Positions 36,545 through 44,531 of a stretch of 60,598 nt of DNA are shown here, in pieces (position 1 is the first letter of the stretch; each line of letters starts with the position of its first letter). The DNA lies in NCBI GenBank assembly GCA_017397065.1, contig JAFQKE010000015.1, positions 1 to 60,598 of the forward strand, read 5' to 3'. The notes beneath the pieces are model-generated. The model had not been told where the DNA came from. It searched no databases and saw nothing but the letters and a program-made list of their open reading frames with translations. The translations under genes were made by a program, and so were the position numbers. This stretch comes from Clostridia bacterium. GTDB lineage: Bacteria; Bacillota_A; Clostridia; Oscillospirales; Acutalibacteraceae.

Positions 36545-36556
36545 ATAAATAAGTTA
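36538..36556 (-). repeat. 19-bp direct repeat, right copy
   Basis: Identical to 33935-33953. The two copies bracket a 2.6-kb A/T-rich segment with three membrane-protein genes, next to the end of the PBP2 gene. Confidence 0.8.
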
Positions 36557-36569
36557 TCCCTTGATTTTA

Positions 36570-38594
36570 TTACGGTAGTAATTCATATGACGGTTCATCG
36601 GTTTCGTTTTGAAGCTCGGTAAAGAAATATGCATTGAATATAGCTTTAAGGAGTCCGCCGCTGTAGGAGCTGTATTTACCGTGCTCAATGATAACGGCAA
36701 CGGCAATTTCGGGATTTTCATATGGTGCAAAGGCGATAAACACGGTATGGTCTGCACCTTTTGGAGTTTCGGCAGTACCTGTTTTACCGCCTACCGTTAT
36801 GGGGTAATCGGCGAAAACACGGCTACCGGTACCATCTTCGGTAACCGAAAGCATACCTCTTTTAACCTTGTCAATTACACTTTTATCAAGCTTAACGGTC
36901 TCAACCACTTCGGGCTTAATCTCTTTAATAACTTCATCTTGACTGTAGGACATAATCTTATCAATAAGGGTGGTTTTGTAGCGGACACCGGCATTAGCAA
37001 TGGTAGAGGTGTAGGTGGCAAGCTGTAGGGGAGTAAAGGCATTATCTGATTGACCTATAGCTGCCGAAAGGGTATAACCCTCATACCATTCTGCACGACT
37101 TTCGGGGCCGGCGAGCATTCCGGCACTTTCGCTTACCTCAACACCGGTTTTAACGCCAAGACCAAACTTTTTGCAGTAGTCATTCATTTTGGTTATACCA
37201 AGCCTACGTCCTGTTTCAAAAAAGAAGTAGTTACAGGATTTTGAAAGGGCGGGAATCAGGGTAATACCGCCGTGGTAGTGCATACAGTTAGGCTGATAAT
37301 CTTTAAAATGACGATATGTTCTTACACAGGTTATGGTTTCGCTATCGGTAATAACACCCTCCTGAAGTGCGGCACAGGCAACGGCAGGCTTAAAGGTGGA
37401 GCCGGGGGGATAAACACCTGTAAAGGCACGGTCGAAAAGGGGACGTCCCTCTGTATCCTTAACCAAATCATCATAGTTGTTTTCGTATTGTTCGTAGGTG
37501 TAGGTGGGGCAGTTTACAGCCGCCAGAACACCACCGGTTTTAACATTTACCGCTACTGCGGCACCGGCATTTGCATATATTTTATCCTTATTAAGTTGTT
37601 TTATGGTATCCATAAGGGCGTTTTGAGCCGAAACCTGAACATTTTTATCAATTGTAAGACGCACGGTGTGACCCGGCACAGGCTCCTTTGTAACGGTGGA
37701 GGATATTATTCTTCCCTTTGAATCCACGGTGTAGGTGATTTCGCCGTCGGTACCACGCAGCTCGTCCTCGCAGGCCTTTTCAATACCGCTTCGACCAACC
37801 TTATCATCGTAAGAGTAGCCCTTTGCTTTAAGCTCCTCCCAGTCCTCGGCGTATATGGGACTTACCGTACCTATTATATGGGGTGCAACCGATGCGTTAT
37901 CATATTCACGGAACGAAGCAACTTCAATAGAAACACCATTTTCTCCGTAAACACCGGTATTCTCAGATATGATGGTCATTATTTTGTCACTTACATCTTC
38001 GGCAAAGGTAAAGGGAACCGAAATTGAAAAGCCTGCACGCTCCATTGTGTAGCGAACGCCCATAATAAGGCGTTGCTGTTTTATATCCCTGTCCTCCAGA
38101 GAATACCTTTTAACCAAGGCATCAAAACAGTTTTTTGGTGTTGCGTAGTGAGCAAGCTCAAGCATATCAAGCATACGCTTTTTAGATAGCTCGGAAGCCT
38201 CGGCATCAAAGCCGTAGGGTGCTGTGTCGGCAAGGGGGAGGTCATCTTTCCACTCATGCTCGCCAAGCAGCTTAATAAGCGATAAAATAGTGTCGTTTAT
38301 TGTGCTTTTATCTATAGAGGCATAATTGAAAATTATGTTATAGCCCTCTCGGTTTGTGGCAATCGGTCGTCCGTAGCAGTCGAGTATTTCGCCACGTGAT
38401 GCTTTTATCGGTGCCGTAATTTTGGAAATACCGTTAGCCTGTTCTAAATAATGCTCGGAATTAACAACCTGAATATTAAAGGATCTTCCAAAGAGGAGAA
38501 CGAAAATCATCACAGAACAAAGCACTATAGAAATGTATCTGCGTTTATCACGTTTTCTAGCTTTTACTTCCTCTTTATAAAGTTTGCTCTGCAA
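36570..38594 (-). CDS. mrdA: Penicillin-binding protein 2 (peptidoglycan transpeptidase)
   Basis: This 674-aa class B PBP cross-links peptidoglycan during elongation. The start is taken as TTG at 38594, eight bases after GGAGG; a GTG at 38603 overlaps that ribosome site. There is one membrane anchor (ISIVLCSVMIFVLLFGRSF) and a dimerisation domain with ASRGEILDCYGRPIATNREG. The transpeptidase domain has STFK (active Ser, about residue 400), SKSCN (SxN) and KTGTAE (KTG). It is the last gene of a lipid kinase - mreB - mreC - mreD - mrdA order, the classic elongasome arrangement. Confidence 0.95.
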   Translation of the reverse strand: MQSKLYKEEVKARKRDKRRYISIVLCSVMIFVLLFGRSFNIQVVNSEHYLEQANGISKITAPIKASRGEILDCYGRPIATNREGYNIIFNYASIDKSTINDTILSLIKLLGEHEWKDDLPLADTAPYGFDAEASELSKKRMLDMLELAHYATPKNCFDALVKRYSLEDRDIKQQRLIMGVRYTMERAGFSISVPFTFAEDVSDKIMTIISENTGVYGENGVSIEVASFREYDNASVAPHIIGTVSPIYAEDWEELKAKGYSYDDKVGRSGIEKACEDELRGTDGEITYTVDSKGRIISSTVTKEPVPGHTVRLTIDKNVQVSAQNALMDTIKQLNKDKIYANAGAAVAVNVKTGGVLAAVNCPTYTYEQYENNYDDLVKDTEGRPLFDRAFTGVYPPGSTFKPAVACAALQEGVITDSETITCVRTYRHFKDYQPNCMHYHGGITLIPALSKSCNYFFFETGRRLGITKMNDYCKKFGLGVKTGVEVSESAGMLAGPESRAEWYEGYTLSAAIGQSDNAFTPLQLATYTSTIANAGVRYKTTLIDKIMSYSQDEVIKEIKPEVVETVKLDKSVIDKVKRGMLSVTEDGTGSRVFADYPITVGGKTGTAETPKGADHTVFIAFAPYENPEIAVAVIIEHGKYSSYSGGLLKAIFNAYFFTELQNETDEPSYELLP

Positions 38595-38624
38595 TGTCCT
38601 CACCTCCGCATAAAAAATAAAAAA

Positions 38625-39146
38625 TTACTGTTCTACCAAATATTTTTTGCAAAGCCATCTCACAAAATAGAAAAAAGGAATGGCAAAAAGTGATGTATAT
38701 ATGGCTGAGGGCAGATGATACCTTAAAAGCAGCTCCATTGCCGATGGATCACCGGTAAAAAGGTCTAAAAATGCCCATTTAAGTAAAAAGAATATAAAAC
38801 TTGCCAAAACGCTTACGATTATCATAGCCTTTATGTTTCGGTTAAGAAAATAACTGAATGTAAGACCAACAGCCGCACCCAAAAGCATTAAGGTTATGGT
38901 GTTGAAATACTGAGTACCGTTTGTAACGGTATCTAATGCTATGCCGCAAACAAGTCCGGCAATGAAACCGCACCATTCTCTTAAAAAGCAGGCTATTACC
39001 ACAACTGCAGGAAGAAGCAGTACGGGGAAAGCGTTGCCTATTTTAAGGGTAAAGGCATCAATACGTTGAATTACAAAAAGCCCAAAGCACAAAAGCACAA
39101 GCGAATAATACATATGATGGTGATATTTTTCAACATAATTTATCAT
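38625..39146 (-). CDS. mreD: Rod shape-determining protein MreD
   Basis: This 173-aa protein starts at the ATG at 39146, nine bases after GGGAG and just behind the mreC stop. A longer in-frame start would overlap mreC and is rejected. It has about five membrane helices (MYYSLVLLCFGLFVIQ, VLLLPAVVVIACFL, ITLMLLGAAVGLTFSY, MIIVSVLASFIFFLL, IYTSLFAIPFFYFVRW). Length, hydrophobicity and position between mreC and mrdA identify it. MreD links MreC and the wall synthases in the membrane. Confidence 0.92.
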   Translation of the reverse strand: MINYVEKYHHHMYYSLVLLCFGLFVIQRIDAFTLKIGNAFPVLLLPAVVVIACFLREWCGFIAGLVCGIALDTVTNGTQYFNTITLMLLGAAVGLTFSYFLNRNIKAMIIVSVLASFIFFLLKWAFLDLFTGDPSAMELLLRYHLPSAIYTSLFAIPFFYFVRWLCKKYLVEQ

Positions 39147-39150
39147 AATA

Positions 39151-40002
39151 TTATTCTCCCGTGGCGTTGCCCTGACCTGTAAAGTAGGTAATAACCATAA
39201 CATCACGCAGTTCATTAAAATCAACAATAGGAGTAATGATTCCATAAAGAGCGGTGCTGTAGGTTTCGTTGTGAATACTGTCCACAGTGCCGATTACAAT
39301 GCCCTCGGGAAAAACGCCGCCACCTGAGGTTACAATATAATCGCCTGAGGCAACGCTGGAGCTTCTCAGTAAGCTGTTAATGCGTGTTTTATTTTGCTCG
39401 GCAAGCTTTAATTCACCCGATACAATACCTGCATCACGTGTTCGCCTGTCAAGACCGCCACAGCTTATGGCAGTATCTAAAATAGTGGTTACCTTGGAAT
39501 AGGATGGATTGACTTCGGATATGTAGCCAACCAAACCGGCGTCGGTAATAACGGGGTCGTTAATGGCAATACCCTGCAGGCTGCCTTTGTTTATATTAAA
39601 GGATTTATAAGGGTCATCTGCATTGCGTGAGATAAGGGTTGCAGGCTCCATAATATAATCGGCGTGTTGTTCTTTAATACCGTAATATTTTTCATACATC
39701 TCATTTTCCTGTTTGGCCTTTTCATAGTCCATAAGGTCAGATGTGAGTTCGTTTATTTTTTCTTGCAAGGCAAGATTTTCTTTTACAAGCTCATCGTTGC
39801 TTCCGAATTTTTCAAAAAAGGAGCTGATTTCCTTTGAGATGTTGTTGAAAAATCCTGTTATAGATGAAGTTGCTGTACCCAAAACACCGTTCTGCGGTGA
39901 AAAGGCACTACCTATTAACGAGGTAGTTAGAGCAAGTGCCACAACTATGCAGGTGATAGTAAGCATTATTTTGAATTTTCGGCTTCTGAAGAAAAAACGC
40001 AA
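39151..40002 (-). CDS. mreC: Rod shape-determining protein MreC
   Basis: This 283-aa protein starts with TTG at 40002, nine bases after GGAGG. It has one N-terminal membrane helix (IMLTITCIVVALALTTSLI), a coiled coil (about residues 62-105, ELVKENLALQEKINELTSDL) and the two-barrel periplasmic-side domain with DPVITDAGLVGYISEVNPS and VTSGGGVFPEGIVIG. MreC connects the MreB filament to extracellular wall synthesis. It lies directly downstream of mreB and four bases before mreD. Confidence 0.95.
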   Translation of the reverse strand: MRFFFRSRKFKIMLTITCIVVALALTTSLIGSAFSPQNGVLGTATSSITGFFNNISKEISSFFEKFGSNDELVKENLALQEKINELTSDLMDYEKAKQENEMYEKYYGIKEQHADYIMEPATLISRNADDPYKSFNINKGSLQGIAINDPVITDAGLVGYISEVNPSYSKVTTILDTAISCGGLDRRTRDAGIVSGELKLAEQNKTRINSLLRSSSVASGDYIVTSGGGVFPEGIVIGTVDSIHNETYSTALYGIITPIVDFNELRDVMVITYFTGQGNATGE

Positions 40003-40036
40003 GGTATTCCACCTCCTTTAAGATTGCTAAAGTAAA

Positions 40037-41059
40037 TTATCTGTATTTTTTAAGTCTTAAAAATGCGTCATCGTTAAAATCGGTGCGCTCTAATTCCTTT
40101 GCAGTACCAATAACAACGCAGTCAAGCGGATTATCTGCAACAAAAACGGGAATACCGGTTTCCTCGGACATAAGCTCGTCCAAGCCACGCAGTAATGCAC
40201 CGCCTCCGGTAAGGGTAATGCCCCTGTCAATAATATCGGCAGAAAGCTCAGGAGGAGTTTTTTCGAGTGTAAGGCGAACGGCATCAATTATCTGTGATAC
40301 TGTATCGGCCATTGCTTCCCTGATTTCGGCAGCGGTAATTATAACGCTTTTGGGTAAACCGTCAACAAGGTTTCGACCCTTAACCTCCATACTTTCTTCA
40401 CCCTCATAGGGCTTGGCAGAGCCTATGCCGATTTTAATCTCCTCGGCAGTACGCTCACCAATAAGCATATTGTGCATTTTTCTTATGTGATTGATAATAG
40501 CTTCATCAAGCTTATCGCCCGCAACTCTAACCGACTGGGCTGTAACAATATCTCCAAGCGATAAAACGGCAACCTCGCTGGTACCGCCGCCAATATCTAC
40601 AACCATACAGCCCGAAGAATCGTCAACAGGGAGACCTGCACCTATTGCGGCTGCCTTTGGTTCGGGAATAAGTAAAATATTATTAGGGCTTGCGCCTGCC
40701 TGAATAGCGGCATCCTTAACGGCACGGCTCTCAACCTCGGTAACGCCTGCAGGAACACAGATAATAATGCGTACCCTGGTGAAAATAGAACCGTGAAGAG
40801 CCTGCTTTATGAATTTTTTAAGCATAGCGGCAGTAACATCAAAGTCGGCAATAACGCCGTCCTTTAACGGGCGTACTGCGATTATTGAACCGGGTGTTCG
40901 GCCTATCATTTCCTTAGCTTCGGTACCAACTGCACGAACAATATCGTTTCTTGCCTCATATGCCACAACAGAGGGCTCACGCATAACAATTCCTTTGCCC
41001 TTTATGCAAACTAATGTGTTTGCTGTACCTAAATCTATTCCTATATCACGGGTGAACAT
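40037..41059 (-). CDS. mreB: Rod shape-determining protein MreB
   Basis: This 340-aa actin-like ATPase sets cell width and guides wall synthesis. It carries the phosphate-1 motif [13 protein letters not shown], the connector [20 protein letters not shown] (about residues 157-176) and the adenosine motif [22 protein letters not shown] precedes ATG. Length matches the family. It is followed by mreC on the same transcript. The cell is therefore likely a rod or ovoid. Confidence 0.97.
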   Translation of the reverse strand: MFTRDIGIDLGTANTLVCIKGKGIVMREPSVVAYEARNDIVRAVGTEAKEMIGRTPGSIIAVRPLKDGVIADFDVTAAMLKKFIKQALHGSIFTRVRIIICVPAGVTEVESRAVKDAAIQAGASPNNILLIPEPKAAAIGAGLPVDDSSGCMVVDIGGGTSEVAVLSLGDIVTAQSVRVAGDKLDEAIINHIRKMHNMLIGERTAEEIKIGIGSAKPYEGEESMEVKGRNLVDGLPKSVIITAAEIREAMADTVSQIIDAVRLTLEKTPPELSADIIDRGITLTGGGALLRGLDELMSEETGIPVFVADNPLDCVVIGTAKELERTDFNDDAFLRLKKYR

Positions 41060-41094
41060 TATAAGTTTCCTCCTAGAAAATTATCTATAATATT

Positions 41095-42084
41095 TTACTT
41101 CAAAACAGCGGTTTTATTCTCTTCCTTTTTATTAGAAGCCTCTTGAGATTCGTTTTCGGTTTTTTGTTTGGATTTTGATTTTGCTTTTCTTTCCTCGGGA
41201 TTTGGGAGTATAAGGTTTATAGCCTCGCTTATATTTTCAATATTCTCAAGCGAGGAGCCGTGATGACATTCGCCGTCCAGAGTCCAATCAAACGGTGTTT
41301 CACACTCCACCTTTATTTTGGATGAATGGAAAAGGCTTACCAAATCGCCTGAAAATTTTTGCGACATTACTTCGCCTAGAATTTTGTTAAGCTGAAGAAC
41401 GTTTTTTGGTTTTCTTACAACCAACAATTCAAATTTACCGTCATTTAAAGCTACAAGAGTATCTTTAAGCTTTAAAACTCCGCCTATTGAGGTGGTGTTT
41501 GAAATGGCGGCGAAAATAAAATCGCCCTCTAAAACCGTATCGTCAAAGGTGAATTTAACCTTGTAGGGTTTTATGTTGGTAACGCTTTTTATGCCCTCTA
41601 AAATATAGGCGAAATGCCCTAAAAGGTTTTTTGCACCCTGAGATGTGTTGTAGGATGCTTCGGTAAAGGCACCGAAAGAAGCAACATAGTTAAAGTATCT
41701 GCCCGAGAATGAGCCAATATCAATCTTTTCGGGCTTTCCGTTTATAATATCTTCGGCGGCACGGATAGGCTCCTTTGAAAGTCCCAGACTTTTTGCAAGG
41801 TCGTTTGTTGTACCAACCGGAATGTATCCGAGATTATGGGGGTTGGGATTTTGCATAAGTCCGCTTATAACCTCGTTAAGCGTGCCATCGCCACCTGCAC
41901 AAATCACCGTTTCAATATCTTTGGGACAGTTTTTTGCAAGCTCGGTAGCGTCGCCACGTGCCTGAGTAAAAGCCACATTGGTTGTTATTCCGGCAGCGCT
42001 GTATATATCAAGTATTTTCCAAAGCTTTTGCTTTAAAACACCTCTGCCCGAAACAGGATTGATAATCATAAGTACATTTTTCAT
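41095..42084 (-). CDS. Diacylglycerol kinase-family lipid kinase (YegS/DgkB type)
   Basis: This 329-aa protein starts MKNVLMIINPVSGRG. It has the nucleotide motif VICAGGDGTLNEVISGL (about residue 60), the GYIPVGTTNDLAKSLGL substrate motif (about 90), DIGSFSGRYFNYVASFGAFT and LDGECHHG near the C-terminus, all typical of the DAGK catalytic family. The highly charged tail (Lys/Glu-rich) is unusual. The best start (ATG 42084) is 13 bases from GGAGG, a long gap; a longer in-frame start at 42129 would cover that site. It recycles or phosphorylates membrane lipids and leads the cell-shape operon. Confidence 0.9.
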   Translation of the reverse strand: MKNVLMIINPVSGRGVLKQKLWKILDIYSAAGITTNVAFTQARGDATELAKNCPKDIETVICAGGDGTLNEVISGLMQNPNPHNLGYIPVGTTNDLAKSLGLSKEPIRAAEDIINGKPEKIDIGSFSGRYFNYVASFGAFTEASYNTSQGAKNLLGHFAYILEGIKSVTNIKPYKVKFTFDDTVLEGDFIFAAISNTTSIGGVLKLKDTLVALNDGKFELLVVRKPKNVLQLNKILGEVMSQKFSGDLVSLFHSSKIKVECETPFDWTLDGECHHGSSLENIENISEAINLILPNPEERKAKSKSKQKTENESQEASNKKEENKTAVLK

Positions 42085-42133
42085 TTTTAGGTTGGCACCT
42101 CCCCTTGAAAAAAGAGTATAAACATACACATTA

Positions 42134-42162
42134 ATTATATAGGCAAATCAACAATAATTCAA
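42134..42162 (-). promoter_or_regulatory. Promoter of the lipid kinase - mre - mrdA operon
   Basis: On the minus strand: TTGAAT (42162-42157), a 17-base spacer and TATAAT (42139-42134). Confidence 0.75.
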
Positions 42163-42210
42163 GAGTTTTTTATGGCTTTTTGAAAAACATTGTATTTTTT
42201 TGATTATATA

Positions 42211-42239
42211 TTGACTTTGCAGTTGGGAATAAGTATAAT
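42211..42239 (+). promoter_or_regulatory. Promoter of the dockerin-bearing esterase
   Basis: TTGACT (42211-42216), 17-base spacer, TATAAT (42234-42239). The leader is about 29 bases with GGGGAG before the ATG. Confidence 0.85.
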
Positions 42240-42274
42240 CAAAACATAAAATTATAATTAGGGGAGATATTTTT

Positions 42275-44374
42275 ATGGCACTTAAAAAATTTTTAAGTAT
42301 TTTGCTTAGTGTTTGCAGTATTGCTGTGATGCTTAGCTTTCCTATGGGAGTTGCCGCAATAGGAGATGATGTTGATATGGATATGGGCGAGAGTGAAGAG
42401 GAAACACTTACTACATACGCCATTACAGGTTTGGCAGGCAAGTACAAAACGCAAGGCAGAACAACTATAATTGATAACATTCTTATGACCGATTACAGCG
42501 CAAGCGGTATTGAGTTTTCTGCTATGTGTGAAGGCACAGTTTCTGTTACCTTTAATGCATCAAAGCTCATAGACGGCGATGAGGGTGGTTGCTATTTCAC
42601 CGTTATTGTTGACGGAGTAAAAAAGGCAAGAGATTTCTGCCACATTACCGCTATCGGCGATACCACCGTTACAATTGCAGAGAATCTTGCTTACGGTACT
42701 CACACCTTTGAAATTTACCGTCAGACCGAAATTGAGCGTGCTTTGGTTGGTATTAAATCAATAAATTTGGCAGGAACATTCCTCGCCGCACCTCAGTATA
42801 ACGATACCTATATTGAGTTTGTTGGAGATTCTATTTCCACCGCTTACGGCAACCTTACCGAAAATGGCTCGGGCGTTACCTATTCTTGTCCTAAACATCA
42901 GGATGTAACTCAAGGTTATGCATATCTTACTGCAAGAGCACTGAATGCCGACTGGTCTATCGTTGCACAACAAGGCAGGGGCGCAAAATACGGTTACACA
43001 ACCGAAAATTTACAGGATATTTATCCAAAGCTCCGCTATAACAGAGATAAAACCACAGAATACAGCTTTTTACGTGAGCCCGATGTGGTTGTAATTGCTC
43101 TTGGTACTAATGATATAAGTACCTATTCAAGCAAATTCTCTGCAACCCTTGATGACGTTAAAACCGGTTTTGAGGAAATGCTTGCTTTGGTACGTGCCAA
43201 AAATCCTAATGCTAAAATCGTTTGGGCATACAATATGATGACAAACAAAGCTAATGACATTATAACCTCTGTTATAGATGAGGCGGGCGGCGAGCTCAGC
43301 GGTTATTATTCTGTTAAGCTTTCACAAAACACTTCCGGCGGTAATGGTCACCCATATTACACCGCGCACGAAACCTTTGCTGAGGAGCTTTCTGCTTTTA
43401 TAAATGATGTTATTGAGCAAAATGATTTTGCCACAGGCGACCTTGATAATGACGGAAAATTCAATCTTAAAGACCTTGTTAAATTAGCACAGCACGTAGC
43501 CGATTGGGAGAATCTTAATATTAAAACTCTCACAGCCGATACAAACGGCGATAAGGTTATAAATCTTGATGATATTACTCATTTAGCAGAGTACCTTGCA
43601 GGCTGGGATGCCGAGCTTGGAGCTACTCTTGATTACACCACAGGCGTAACCGGTGTTGCAAACAAACATCTTTCGGTGTACAGTGATGCAAGTGGATTTA
43701 CAATGCCATATCATTTGTATCTGCCTAAAAACTATAACAAAAATAAACAATACCCCGTGCTCCTTTACTTCCACGGAGCAAGCGCAAAGGGTAATGACAA
43801 TAAAGATACTGCACAGCATTTAGATCCTTTTTATAATGAGAATGCTGAAGCTTTAAGTGAAGCTATTGTTATAGCACCACAGTGCCCACAAAACGGCGAT
43901 GCTATTTGGGGCAGTTATGCAGGTTGGTGGAGATATAGAGATGACGGCAAAGGCACCCTTGACGTAGCAATGAACCTTTTAGAGGATGTTGTTTTGGAAA
44001 AATACAACTGTGATGCTAACCGTCTTTATGTGATGGGTGTTTCTATGGGTGGCGAGGCTACTTGGAAAACATTAGAGAAGTATGGCAATAAAATAGCCGC
44101 CGCTGTTCCCATTTGCGGTTCCAGAATCGGTAATACTGCTTTTGAAGATGTAACTAATTTTAAGGATGTTCCTATTTGGATGTATCACGGTACTGCAGAT
44201 ACCACCATTCCTTTCACCGACTCCGAAACAAGATATAACAATCTTATCGCCGCAGGAGCCGAAAACGTTACCTTCACAAGATACGAGGGGCTTAATCACG
44301 ATATCTGGGATGATGTTGCTTTAGATACCGAGATGATTGATTGGTTGTTTAAGCAGAATTTAAGCAACAGATAA
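42275..44374 (+). CDS. Secreted two-headed carbohydrate esterase with internal dockerin (CE2-like / dockerin / CE1-like)
   Basis: This 699-aa protein has a signal peptide (MALKKFLSILLSVCSIAVML..., cut near GVAA). An N-terminal jelly roll (about residues 45-170) precedes an SGNH hydrolase with FVGDSISTAYG (Ser about 185), ALGTNDIS (about 276) and GHPYYTAHE, the CE2 layout. A type I dockerin follows (about 387-445): loops DLDNDGKFNLKD and DTNGDKVINLDD. The C-terminal alpha/beta hydrolase has LLYFHGASAKG, GVSMGG (Ser about 590), DTTIPF and NHDIWDD, as in feruloyl and acetyl xylan esterases. It would strip acyl groups from plant cell-wall polymers and attach to a cohesin scaffold not found here. 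Confidence 0.88.
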   Translation: MALKKFLSILLSVCSIAVMLSFPMGVAAIGDDVDMDMGESEEETLTTYAITGLAGKYKTQGRTTIIDNILMTDYSASGIEFSAMCEGTVSVTFNASKLIDGDEGGCYFTVIVDGVKKARDFCHITAIGDTTVTIAENLAYGTHTFEIYRQTEIERALVGIKSINLAGTFLAAPQYNDTYIEFVGDSISTAYGNLTENGSGVTYSCPKHQDVTQGYAYLTARALNADWSIVAQQGRGAKYGYTTENLQDIYPKLRYNRDKTTEYSFLREPDVVVIALGTNDISTYSSKFSATLDDVKTGFEEMLALVRAKNPNAKIVWAYNMMTNKANDIITSVIDEAGGELSGYYSVKLSQNTSGGNGHPYYTAHETFAEELSAFINDVIEQNDFATGDLDNDGKFNLKDLVKLAQHVADWENLNIKTLTADTNGDKVINLDDITHLAEYLAGWDAELGATLDYTTGVTGVANKHLSVYSDASGFTMPYHLYLPKNYNKNKQYPVLLYFHGASAKGNDNKDTAQHLDPFYNENAEALSEAIVIAPQCPQNGDAIWGSYAGWWRYRDDGKGTLDVAMNLLEDVVLEKYNCDANRLYVMGVSMGGEATWKTLEKYGNKIAAAVPICGSRIGNTAFEDVTNFKDVPIWMYHGTADTTIPFTDSETRYNNLIAAGAENVTFTRYEGLNHDIWDDVALDTEMIDWLFKQNLSNR

Positions 44375-44397
44375 AATTTAATATTATGTAAAACTAT

Positions 44398-44425
44398 AGG
44401 GGCTGTTTTTACAGCCCCTTTTTTT
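44398..44425 (+). terminator. Rho-independent terminator of the esterase
   Basis: AGGGGCTGT pairs with ACAGCCCCT around TTTT, followed by seven T. It lies 24 bases after the stop. Confidence 0.92.
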
Positions 44426-44461
44426 GTGGACATTTTATACAAATAAAAGTCTATTCTTATA

Positions 44462-44490
44462 TTGCAAAATTGGAGCTGCGGCGGTATAAT
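44462..44490 (+). promoter_or_regulatory. Promoter of the glycosidase-like gene at 44532
   Basis: TTGCAA (44462-44467), 17-base spacer, TATAAT (44485-44490). Confidence 0.82.
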
Positions 44491-44531
44491 GAAGTTGTAA
44501 TTATCCTTCATAAATGAAAGGAAGTATTGTT

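Noticed and set aside
37272..37721. 149-codon plus-strand frame opposite the PBP2 gene
   Set aside because: Gly/Cys-rich antisense translation with no start signal; PBP2 motifs are intact on the other strand.
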